DNA of 8,806 nt from Syntrophomonas sp. UBA4807. Lineage in GTDB: Bacteria > Bacillota > Syntrophomonadia > Syntrophomonadales > Syntrophomonadaceae. The DNA is taken from positions 11,969-20,774 of the forward strand of contig DHGD01000002.1 in assembly GCA_002402575.1 (NCBI GenBank). The letters are read 5' to 3'. Positions 1 to 5,550 of the stretch are shown one piece after another. How positions within the stretch are numbered: position 1 is the stretch's first letter; every line of letters begins with the position of its first letter. The position numbers were made by a program, and so were the translations under genes. Under the pieces are notes generated by a model. The model made no database searches and had not been told where the DNA came from. It saw only the letters and a list, made by a program, of their open reading frames with translations.

Positions 1-262
1 CCATCGTATAAGCGTAAGGCCGACAGAGGCTTCTTGCCGGCGGCAGCGGTGGATATGAACGCGTTTCTGATTTCAATTGCTGTTGTCTGAATCTAAAAAC
101 AGCTTCCATGATATGCTTCGTTCAAAGACTTCCCCGCTCTAAAGGTACGGCGCCCTGACAAATATGAACCTGATTACCAGCCTTGTCAGCCTTCCTGATT
201 TTGTCCGCAGCAGCCTGCGCCTATGGTTGATGGTCAAGGCGGAATCCCAGTTTGAAAAGCTC
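1..262. other. No confident gene; left edge of window
   Basis: I see no recognisable gene here. On plus, the first frame is open from the window edge to a TGA at 88-90 and would give the last 29 residues of a protein, but nothing in it resembles a family. On minus, an ATG at 109 opens a frame running off the edge, without a ribosome binding site and with a low-complexity, Pro/Arg-rich translation. No clear Rho-independent terminator for the neighbouring foldase gene is visible. Either edge frame could be the end of a real gene. Confidence 0.3.
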
Positions 263-1159
263 TTAATTCTTCTGGTTCAAATAATTCTGGACATCATATT
301 GCTGGAACAGTCCATCCATCCACCCCGCATATTCATCGCCTATCCTCTCTTCCAACAGGGTCTGTCTGATCTGCTCTTGGCTGGCTTCATAGTTGGGTTC
401 TTGGGCTGCCTTCTTATCAGTGACCTTGATGATATGGTAGCCGTAATCGGTTTTGATCGGATCGCTTACTTCCCCGACAGCCAGCGAGAATGCGGCCTGT
501 TCGAACTCGGGAACCATCTGATCGCGCTGGAAATATCCCAAATCGCCGCCATTATTCTTGTTGGTAACATCAGTCGAATATTCGCTGGCCAGTTGGGCAA
601 AATCGGCGCCTCCATCAAGTTTCGTTTTCACCTCATTGGCTTTGTCCAGGTTATCAACCAGAATGTGGCTGGCTTTGACCTGCTCCGGCGTTGCAAATGA
701 TTCTTTATTGGCCGCAAAATATTCCTGCATTTCTTCATCGGTGATGGCGATATTCTGGGCAAGAAGTTTCTTTACCTGCAGATTGGCCACAGTGTCTTCC
801 CTGACGTCCTGTATGGTGTGCCCGCTGGCTTGCAGAGTTTCTATAAAGGCCTGTTCGCCTCCGTAGTAATCGTAGTATTTCTGCAGGTCGGCCTTAATCT
901 CTTCTTCAGAGATAACAATATTCTGCTTGGCGGCTTCAAGCTTCACTATCTTCAAGGCAATCATTGAATCCAGGACCTGGTTGCCATTGGCTTTGACCAG
1001 CGACTCATAGAACTCATGCTGAGTAATTTTATCACCGTTGACACTGGCTATCGTCGGTTGGTACAGTCGGGCGGCGCCAAAACCTGCGCCGCTTCCGAGC
1101 AAGGTAAAAATAACGACTATTACTATCACTTTGGGTAGGTTGCTTTTGTTTTCGTTCAT
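263..1159 (-). CDS. PrsA/SurA-like peptidyl-prolyl cis-trans isomerase (parvulin foldase), membrane-anchored
   Basis: This is an extracytoplasmic foldase of 298 residues. Residues 9-29 form one hydrophobic helix after a short Lys-containing N-terminus, so the protein is exported or anchored. A SurA-N-like helical chaperone region follows (about 36-150), then a parvulin domain at about 160-248. The parvulin marks are ASHILV, the GGDLGYF turn, the M-x-x-xFE segment, and GYHIIKV with the C-terminal active-site His (H242). A helical tail closes the protein. In Gram-positive bacteria such proteins help secreted and cell-wall proteins fold outside the membrane. Unlike Bacillus PrsA there is no Cys at the end of the signal helix, so it is not a lipoprotein. 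The ATG at 1159 has AAGGAG at 1172-1177, an unusually long 12-nt spacing, and no closer start exists. It stands alone. The family is certain; calling it PrsA proper is less so. Confidence 0.9.
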   Translation of the reverse strand: MNENKSNLPKVIVIVVIFTLLGSGAGFGAARLYQPTIASVNGDKITQHEFYESLVKANGNQVLDSMIALKIVKLEAAKQNIVISEEEIKADLQKYYDYYGGEQAFIETLQASGHTIQDVREDTVANLQVKKLLAQNIAITDEEMQEYFAANKESFATPEQVKASHILVDNLDKANEVKTKLDGGADFAQLASEYSTDVTNKNNGGDLGYFQRDQMVPEFEQAAFSLAVGEVSDPIKTDYGYHIIKVTDKKAAQEPNYEASQEQIRQTLLEERIGDEYAGWMDGLFQQYDVQNYLNQKN

Positions 1160-1263
1160 TTTTTATTCACACTCCTTCACATCACAATATATTAGCATAA
1201 CAATATGTCGGTTTTGTGTTCGACTGGCAGGTATTTAATGCCATGGCGTATTTAATCGCCGCT

Positions 1264-1411
1264 CATGAATAATTGCGGGAAAGCTGTTTTGCTCTCGTTC
1301 CTGGGTGATGTCAATAACATCATCCGGCACTCACACCGCTATCGGCACCGGGAGGCATACCCGGGTACGGCTTGCCATATAACGCGTAGCGAACTCGAAG
1401 ACATTGTTTAG
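1264..1411. other. Intergenic stretch with small inverted repeats, no supported gene
   Basis: This stretch lies downstream of the zincin gene and upstream of the foldase gene. It holds two modest hairpins: CCGGG/CCCGG around 1350-1369 and GATGT/ACATC around 1309-1323. Neither is followed by a T-run on minus, so neither is a convincing terminator. An ATTTAAT-GCC motif occurs twice just upstream (about 1231-1256). A 48-codon plus-strand frame opens at an ATG near 1265 without a ribosome binding site and resembles nothing known. Confidence 0.25.
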
Positions 1412-1773
1412 CAGCAGCCTCGCCGCAGGATTTTCTCCAGTTCGGCAATCTCGCTTCGGGCTAGGTCGTCGCGCCCGGCCAGGGATTCCAAATGATGCTG
1501 CATCTCATGCAATACTGTATCCATGATTTCATCTTCCCATAGCTCTAAGTTATCTCCTTTCAGCAAGGCCGCAAAAGAGCCGTAATAAAACACGATGAAA
1601 CATCCCAGATGTTCATCCTCCACGTATTCTCCCATGATATAAAAATCATCTTCCCGCTTTTGCTGCCGCTGCACATTGAAGCCTCCATTAAGGCCGCGAC
1701 AGTAGTACTCCGGGATCCGGCTGACAGCCTGATCCAGCATCAGGGTGAATTCATCATAAGTCGGATTGGCCAT
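1408..1773 (-). CDS. Small zincin-like metallopeptidase family protein (PF06262-like, DUF1025)
   Basis: This is a 121-residue soluble protein with a zinc-binding HExxH motif near its end: H89-E90-M-Q-H93, followed by H94. The acidic sequence beyond it (RDDLARSE) could provide a third ligand. Its size, the early EF-x-x-x-x-DQAVSRIPE helix and the motif in the C-terminal third match the small zincin proteins often annotated as metallopeptidase family protein. Substrates are unknown for that family. I chose the ATG at 1773 because GAGGGAG lies 5 nt upstream. A longer frame to 1839 would add 22 residues through AT-rich, promoter-like sequence. Upstream on minus, TTGTAC lies about 16 nt before a TATATA run, a weak promoter candidate. 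The protein ends in two adjacent cysteines (RRGCC), which is odd and could bind metal or be redox-active. The fold is likely; peptidase activity is unproven. Confidence 0.7.
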   Translation of the reverse strand: MANPTYDEFTLMLDQAVSRIPEYYCRGLNGGFNVQRQQKREDDFYIMGEYVEDEHLGCFIVFYYGSFAALLKGDNLELWEDEIMDTVLHEMQHHLESLAGRDDLARSEIAELEKILRRGCC

Positions 1774-1852
1774 AAGTACTCCCTCAAAGTTTTTCATATC
1801 AGATCGACATATATATATATTAGCCATTTTGTGGTACAACGTTAATAAATAA

Positions 1853-1969
1853 ATCGCATGGAGGAAATCCCTGGAGGAAGACTTTGGGGTAGTAAACTGG
1901 GATCAGCCCGGAACTGGCAAATCCTATGATGCCGTTCCTACATCAAGCCTGACGGTGGAACGGTTTTGC
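1853..1969 (+). pseudogene. Relic of an alpha/beta hydrolase (proline iminopeptidase-like) gene
   Basis: The frame starting just after a TAA at 1850-1852 encodes about 39 residues containing VVNWDQPGTGKSY, followed by a P-x-SSLTVERF segment, and stops at TAA 1970-1972. The strand-turn block VVNWDQRGxGKSY, with SLTVEQF-like sequence after it, is a hallmark of alpha/beta hydrolases of the proline iminopeptidase type. It normally sits about 100 residues before the nucleophile elbow. Neither the preceding HGGPG block nor the following GHSWG elbow is present. There is no start codon or ribosome binding site in frame, and the fragment abuts the 5' end of the oppositely oriented zincin gene. The Arg of DQRG is changed to Pro. 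I read it as a degenerate fragment left by deletion. Sequence to about 2120 may belong to the same dead gene, but I cannot show it. Confidence 0.6.
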
Positions 1970-1972
1970 TAA

Positions 1973-2109
1973 AAAGAGCGACGCCAAACTGATGAAAAAG
2001 CTCATTAATAATGGAGCTGCCAATGGTAAACCATGTACTGGTAAACAGCCCGCCGCCCCGATAAGTCCCGTTCTGAGTTGTGAAGCGGTTGGAATGCCGC
2101 AGGTATACA
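1973..2109. other. Degenerate sequence between hydrolase relic and the SAICAR synthetase promoter
   Basis: No gene is supported here. After the relic's stop, another plus frame stays open to the TAA at 2121-2123. It contains a KPCTGK-like segment that might be a decayed PPYTGK block of the same hydrolase family, but this is weak. Minus frames of 60 and about 54 codons cover the same bases without convincing ribosome binding sites. They resemble nothing known and are best read as chance. Confidence 0.25.
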
Positions 2110-2138
2110 TTGCTTCCCATTAAATACTTGGTTATAAT
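2110..2138 (+). promoter_or_regulatory. Sigma-A-type promoter of the SAICAR synthetase gene
   Basis: TTGCTT (2110-2115) and a perfect TATAAT (2133-2138) are separated by exactly 17 nt. Transcription would begin near 2145. That makes the ATG at 2148 almost leaderless, and it favours the GTG at 2172 as the true start. Confidence 0.7.
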
Positions 2139-2157
2139 AAGCGCAAAATGACTTGGA

Positions 2158-2165
2158 AAGGAAAG
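2158..2165 (+). promoter_or_regulatory. Ribosome binding site deciding the GTG start of the SAICAR synthetase gene
   Basis: AAGGAAAG lies 6 nt upstream of the in-frame GTG at 2172. No purine-rich site precedes the ATG at 2148, where the sequence is promoter. Confidence 0.6.
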
Positions 2166-2171
2166 TTGCCA

Positions 2172-2858
2172 GTGGAATTGATTTATACCGGAAAAACCAA
2201 AAATGTTTACCGTCTGGAAGATGGCAATTACCTATTGAAATTCAAAGATGACGCCACCGGTGCGGATGGGGTTTTCGACCCGGGCTGTAATACTATCGGA
2301 TTGACCATAGAAGGAGCAGGACGGGCCGGATTGCGTTTGACTAAATATTTCTTTGAAGTGCTTGAGAAACAAGGCATTCCCACCCACTATATTGATGCCG
2401 ATATTGAAAACGCCACCATGACCGTAAAACCTGCCAAGTTGTTCGGCAAAGGGCTGGAAGTAATCTGCCGCCTGCGCGCGGTGGGAAGCTTTTTAAGGCG
2501 TTACGGCGATTACATACAGGAAGCTCAACCACTGGACTATTTTGTTGAGGTGACCCTGAAGGACGATGCCCGCGAGGATCCTCCCATCACTGAGGATGCC
2601 CTGGAAATTCTGGGCATACTGACCAAAGCCGAATACCAGGTGCTCAAGGAATTGACCCGCAAAATAACTGCCGTGGTTAAGGATGAACTGGCCAAAAAGG
2701 GTCTGGACCTGTATGATATCAAATTCGAATTCGGGCGCGTTGGGCCGGAGCAGCAGATAATGCTGGTGGATGAGATTTCCGGAGGCAATATGAGAGCCTA
2801 TAAAGACGGTCAGCATATACAGCCATTGGAATTGGAAAAGATAATGCTTAACGATTAA
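2172..2858 (+). CDS. purC: Phosphoribosylaminoimidazole-succinocarboxamide synthase (SAICAR synthetase), divergent stand-alone form
   Basis: SAICAR synthetase condenses CAIR with aspartate using ATP in de novo purine synthesis; it is cytosolic. From the GTG at 2172 the protein has 228 residues, near the usual 235-240. Visible marks are the ATP-site GKTKNVY (7-13), KFKDDATG (23-30), the CRLRAVGSFLRR block (99-110, canonical form VRNxAAGSxxRR), DPPIT (136-140), KFEFG (184-188) and DEISGGNMRAY (200-210). Two things differ from classical PurC. The canonical DExSPDxxRLW reads DEISGGNMRAY, so the PD pair is lost while the Arg is kept, and DPGCNTIGLTIEGAG replaces the usual segment after KDD. The gene is monocistronic, with its own promoter and terminator and no purine genes nearby. 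A start at the ATG 2148 would add eight residues but lacks a ribosome binding site. The family is certain; whether it is the main PurC of the cell is not. Confidence 0.88.
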   Translation: MELIYTGKTKNVYRLEDGNYLLKFKDDATGADGVFDPGCNTIGLTIEGAGRAGLRLTKYFFEVLEKQGIPTHYIDADIENATMTVKPAKLFGKGLEVICRLRAVGSFLRRYGDYIQEAQPLDYFVEVTLKDDAREDPPITEDALEILGILTKAEYQVLKELTRKITAVVKDELAKKGLDLYDIKFEFGRVGPEQQIMLVDEISGGNMRAYKDGQHIQPLELEKIMLND

Positions 2859-2873
2859 AAGAGTTTAAGCAAG

Positions 2874-2908
2874 AGGCTGCTCTATAAGGAGCAGCCTTTG
2901 GTTTTTTT
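2874..2908 (+). terminator. Rho-independent terminator after purC, probably shared with azlD
   Basis: A perfect 9-bp stem, AGGCTGCTC (2874-2882) and GAGCAGCCT (2889-2897), has a 6-nt loop. It is followed by TTGG and seven T residues. On minus the same hairpin follows an A-run and is followed by a poorer T-stretch, so it may also stop azlD transcripts arriving from the right. Confidence 0.92.
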
Positions 2909-2948
2909 ATATGGCAAAGTCGGTGAGGATTAACAATTCATGGGTGAA

Positions 2949-3269
2949 TTAAAAAATGACACATTGAAAACGTCCCCATATGTATGCGCACAAAATTCCG
3001 CCAACCACAACTATGACCAGGTTGAGGCGCAGGTAAGCCAGTATTGTCGAACCGCAAATACCGGCCAGGGCACTGGGTACGCTGGTGGTGGAGTACAATG
3101 CGTTTGGGAATATCAAGGCCCCTAGCAGGGCATAGGGGACGAACTGCAAGCAGGTTCTGAGAAAAGGCGCCATTTTGATGTCGCGCAGCAATACCAGCGG
3201 CAGCATACGGGGCAGATATGTAACCAATGCCATGAATATAACTGTCCATATCAATTCAGTCGTCGTCAT
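2949..3269 (-). CDS. azlD: AzlD family branched-chain amino acid exporter small subunit
   Basis: This is a 106-residue, very hydrophobic protein with about four membrane helices. TYLPRMLP near the N-terminus, a FVPYALLGAL helix and a hydrophobic C-terminal helix ending at a cytosolic tail are typical of AzlD (PF05437). AzlD pairs with AzlC to export branched-chain amino acids and their analogues; in Bacillus subtilis the pair gives 4-azaleucine resistance. Its ATG at 3269 lies inside the 3' end of azlC: the bases ATGACGACGACTGA encode both the acidic end of AzlC and the start of AzlD, a 14-nt overlap pointing to translational coupling. A G-rich stretch about 7 nt upstream can serve as ribosome binding site. 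Length is normal. Family assignment is firm; the exported substrate is inferred from the family. Confidence 0.9.
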   Translation of the reverse strand: MTTTELIWTVIFMALVTYLPRMLPLVLLRDIKMAPFLRTCLQFVPYALLGALIFPNALYSTTSVPSALAGICGSTILAYLRLNLVIVVVGGILCAYIWGRFQCVIF

Positions 3270-4029
3270 CCTTTACCCCCTGCGGATAAATGACCGCGCC
3301 CAGAATAGCCGCCAGGCTGGCTGATATCATCAATTTCCACCCCGTGGCCAGAAGGTTCAAAGCGGGCGCCCAATTCATAACTGCCTGTAATATCACCGCA
3401 AGCAGCACCACTATTATTACCGGCAGACCTTTGCGCAGCGAAGGCACTAACAGGCCGATAAACATGGCATACAAGGCTATCCCCATACTGGCCTGCAGAG
3501 ATGCTGGCATTCCGCCTGCCAGCACAACCCCCAAACCACTCCCCAACACCCAGGAAGCGTAGGCAAATAAATTCAAGCCGAGCATGAAGGGGCCGCTCAG
3601 TATAGGTTGGCATTGCAGTGAGGCTACGGTGAATGTTTCATCAGTTATGCCAAAGGCCAGGAGGCTGCGCCAGGGTTTAGCCAGGCTCTCCGCCAGGCGC
3701 TGCGAAAGTGAGGCGCTCATCAGGAAATGGCGCAGATTGACAATCAGGGTAGTCAATACTATTTCCCAAGCCTGTGTCCCCAGGGCTATAAGATTGACGG
3801 CAATGAACTGGCTGGCGCCGGCAAAAACCAGCAAGGACATCAGGACGGTGAGAAATAGCGAAAGCCCCGCCGAGCGCGCCAAAAGGCCAAAAGCCACAGC
3901 GATCGGCAAGTAGCCTATGGCTATAGGCAGCCCCGCTTTAAGGCCTTGTGAAAAAGTGGCGCCTGTTTCGAAACGATTCGCTAATGCGGCACCCTCCGCT
4001 GATTCGATTGGCATTTGGTGCTTATCCAT
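3256..4029 (-). CDS. azlC: AzlC family branched-chain amino acid exporter large subunit
   Basis: This is a polytopic membrane protein (PF03591) of 257 residues from the ATG at 4029. It has a short hydrophilic N-terminus, the family block GLPIAIGYLPIAVAFGLLA, then FAGASQFIAVNL, LIVNLRHFLMSASLS and FGITDETFTVA, which are signatures of AzlC. Several further helices follow, and the protein ends in a run of acidic residues where azlD begins. Together AzlC and AzlD form an amino acid exporter. The start is uncertain: ATGs at 4056, 4029 and 4014 are in frame and none has a good Shine-Dalgarno site. Starting at 4056 adds nine residues and places the start very near the inverted repeat at 4071-4092. 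Regulation is probably through that repeat. Function is assigned from family and from the partner gene. Confidence 0.9.
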   Translation of the reverse strand: MDKHQMPIESAEGAALANRFETGATFSQGLKAGLPIAIGYLPIAVAFGLLARSAGLSLFLTVLMSLLVFAGASQFIAVNLIALGTQAWEIVLTTLIVNLRHFLMSASLSQRLAESLAKPWRSLLAFGITDETFTVASLQCQPILSGPFMLGLNLFAYASWVLGSGLGVVLAGGMPASLQASMGIALYAMFIGLLVPSLRKGLPVIIVVLLAVILQAVMNWAPALNLLATGWKLMISASLAAILGAVIYPQGVKDDDD

Positions 4030-4070
4030 AAATAACAGTCTACCATACCAAACCATCTACAGGGTCATAA

Positions 4071-4092
4071 ATGTAACTGGAATTGATTACAT
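4071..4092 (-). promoter_or_regulatory. Inverted repeat upstream of azlC, possible operator
   Basis: ATGTAA (4071-4076) and TTACAT (4087-4092) form a perfect 6-bp inverted repeat with half-sites separated by 10 bases, so their centres are 16 bp apart. It sits 15 to 43 nt upstream of the possible azlC starts, where an operator for a dimeric regulator would be expected. No clear promoter hexamers accompany it. Confidence 0.3.
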
Positions 4093-4094
4093 AG

Positions 4095-4114
4095 AAAAAC
4101 CGGCTGTGCGCCGG
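4095..4114 (-). terminator. Possible Rho-independent terminator of the repair operon
   Basis: Read on minus, CCGGC-GCACA-GCCGG is followed at once by TTTTTC. The stem has only 5 bp but is all G-C. It lies about 110 nt after the methyltransferase stop and just before the azlC upstream region, which fits an operon end. Confidence 0.5.
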
Positions 4115-4225
4115 ATTATCATTTAAGGGTTTGTTGCCGATATCGCCGGCTCCCCTATCGATAAGTAAGATAACCACCCTTTATCTCCGGTGGCCTCGGG
4201 ACAGCGGATCTTAAACGCCGGGCTT

Positions 4226-4699
4226 TTAGCTTGCCAGGTGTTGCCGCTCCAATTTAAGCAGATGTCTTTTTATGTGCAGACCACCGCCATATCCGACCAA
4301 GCTGCCATCAGCGCCGATAACACGGTGGCAGGGCACTATGATAGCGATCGGATTGCGGTTATTGGCCATTCCTACCGCCCGGTACGCCCTGGGCCTCATA
4401 ATCTGCTGAGCGATCTGTTTATAACTGCGGGTTTGCCCGTATGGGATGGTCAAGAGCGCTCCCCATACTTCTTGCTGCATGTCTGTACCCAGCAATCGCA
4501 AGGGCAGGTCAAATTCCCGGCGCTGGCCTTGCAGGTACTCCGTCAACTGTAGGACTGCCTGTTTAATCAGCTTGCTTTCCTTATGCTGCGCCCCGTCCGG
4601 CGGCTTATCGTGGGCAAAAAACACCTCGGTTATGGCCTCGCCATCATCAGCGATGCCTAGCAATCCCAGGTCGGTTTCATAATAATACACACTCTTCAT
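4226..4699 (-). CDS. ogt: Methylated-DNA--[protein]-cysteine S-methyltransferase (O6-alkylguanine-DNA alkyltransferase)
   Basis: This suicide repair protein moves an alkyl group from O6-alkylguanine in DNA to its own cysteine. From the ATG at 4699 it has 157 residues, a usual length. The active-site block PCHRVIG (C124) is intact and is preceded by RAYRAVGMANNRNP, which holds the DNA-intercalating arginine (about R107) and the Asn hinge. GYGGGLHIKRHLLKLE follows, as in Ogt/MGMT (PF01035). The N-terminal 70 residues form the less conserved Ogt-type domain. There is no AraC domain, so it is not an Ada regulator. GGAGGAG at 4709-4715 lies 9 nt before the ATG; an upstream GTG at 4717 overlaps that site and is less likely. 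The start is 27 nt after the stop of the TspO-like gene, so this is probably the last gene of the uvsE operon. Confidence 0.93.
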   Translation of the reverse strand: MKSVYYYETDLGLLGIADDGEAITEVFFAHDKPPDGAQHKESKLIKQAVLQLTEYLQGQRREFDLPLRLLGTDMQQEVWGALLTIPYGQTRSYKQIAQQIMRPRAYRAVGMANNRNPIAIIVPCHRVIGADGSLVGYGGGLHIKRHLLKLERQHLAS

Positions 4700-4726
4700 G
4701 CCGCGTATCTCCTCCACGTTGGCAAG

Positions 4727-5536
4727 CTAAACCTTGATCCGGGTTGAGCGGCTTTTTCTGAAGATGGTGGCGATTATAGCCGCCGCCAGTACCACTATGC
4801 ACAGTATGGTAACCGCCACCACCAGGGGGAATTGTCCGCCAAAGCCTTGTGGCGAGGTATGTCTGATGATAATGCCCAGATAGGCCCATACCACGACCAG
4901 ACCATAGATGGCATCGCGGTTTCTCAAAGTGGTCGCCCCGCCGATCAGCATCCCCGCAATTATCATAATAACCGTCCAGGTTGGTTCTGACAGGCCGAAT
5001 CCATCCCATTCCCAACTGACCAGGAGCACGGTGGCATTGGCAATGGTGGCTACCGTTATCCAACCCAGATAGACACTGAAAGGCAGTCTGACAAAGACAT
5101 TCTCCCGCAGTGAGAGAGGCTTTTTATCGACCAGTCCAATAATAGAAATCAGGCTGAGCAGGATTAAAACCATCAACACCATGGATAATGGTATCAGTTT
5201 GTAGTGCCAGCAGAATATCCAGGCAGTGTTGGCCAGCGATGAAAAAGTGAATAATACTGCTACCTGGTACAGCAAATGGGGCTTCATAGCTCCTCTCTTA
5301 TCCTGGAAAAACCCCAATTGATACATGGTAAAACCCGCCAGCAGAAGATAAATAAGGCCCCAGATAGCAAAGCTCAGCCCGGCGGGAGCAAATAAATTGG
5401 GATAGCAGTCAGATACCTGGCCGGTGGTTACCCCATTAATAGGCAGGATGTTAGCCAGTACATTGACAACTATCATCAAAACGTAACTTGCCGCGGCAGC
5501 GATCCTGACAGCCTTAACCGCAACTCCCTCCCGCAT
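4727..5536 (-). CDS. TspO/MBR-like membrane protein with extra C-terminal helices
   Basis: This is an integral membrane protein of 269 residues with about eight hydrophobic helices. The first five match the TspO/MBR pattern. A first helix leads to NVLANILP, then FAPAGLSFAIWGLIYLLLA (canonical PxxxFxxxWxxLY), then NTAWIFCWHY (canonical NxxWsxxFF), then LPFSVYLGWITVATIAN (canonical PYxxWxxxAxxLN). About three further helices follow, making it roughly 100 residues longer than a typical TspO of about 160. TspO proteins bind porphyrins and other tetrapyrroles and are linked to light and oxidative stress; that role here is inferred. I chose the ATG at 5536 because GGGAGG (5545-5550) lies 8 nt upstream. 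The ATG at 5554 overlaps the uvsE stop as ATGA but lacks a good site. It lies between two DNA-repair genes, probably in one operon. Confidence 0.75.
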   Translation of the reverse strand: MREGVAVKAVRIAAAASYVLMIVVNVLANILPINGVTTGQVSDCYPNLFAPAGLSFAIWGLIYLLLAGFTMYQLGFFQDKRGAMKPHLLYQVAVLFTFSSLANTAWIFCWHYKLIPLSMVLMVLILLSLISIIGLVDKKPLSLRENVFVRLPFSVYLGWITVATIANATVLLVSWEWDGFGLSEPTWTVIMIIAGMLIGGATTLRNRDAIYGLVVVWAYLGIIIRHTSPQGFGGQFPLVVAVTILCIVVLAAAIIATIFRKSRSTRIKV

Positions 5537-5550
5537 TTTACCATCCTCCC

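Noticed and set aside
58..68. 11-mer AACGCGTTTCT shared, in inverse orientation, with 8638-8648
   Set aside because: A single 11-base match around a palindromic ACGCGT core without flanking similarity; not enough for terminal repeats of a mobile element.
164..700. Long plus-strand open frame (178 codons) inside the foldase gene
   Set aside because: It is antisense to the parvulin gene, whose domain motifs and ribosome binding site are clear; the plus translation has no recognisable family.
1264..1411. 48-codon plus frame between the foldase and zincin genes
   Set aside because: No ribosome binding site or promoter and an unrecognisable, His/Arg-rich translation; likely chance.
1808..1821. 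AT dinucleotide run
   Set aside because: It lies in the probable promoter region of the zincin gene; too short and simple to call a repeat element of interest.
1938..2120. Minus-strand open frame of 60 codons in the hydrolase-relic region
   Set aside because: No ribosome binding site or family resemblance, and it overlaps the plus-strand relic and the purC promoter.
4057..4225. Possible T-box or other riboswitch leader ahead of azlC
   Set aside because: No T-box consensus or other known aptamer core is visible, and the stretch holds the terminator of the upstream operon.
4190..4552. Plus-strand open frame opposite the methyltransferase
   Set aside because: It is antisense to ogt, which carries the intact PCHRVIG active site.
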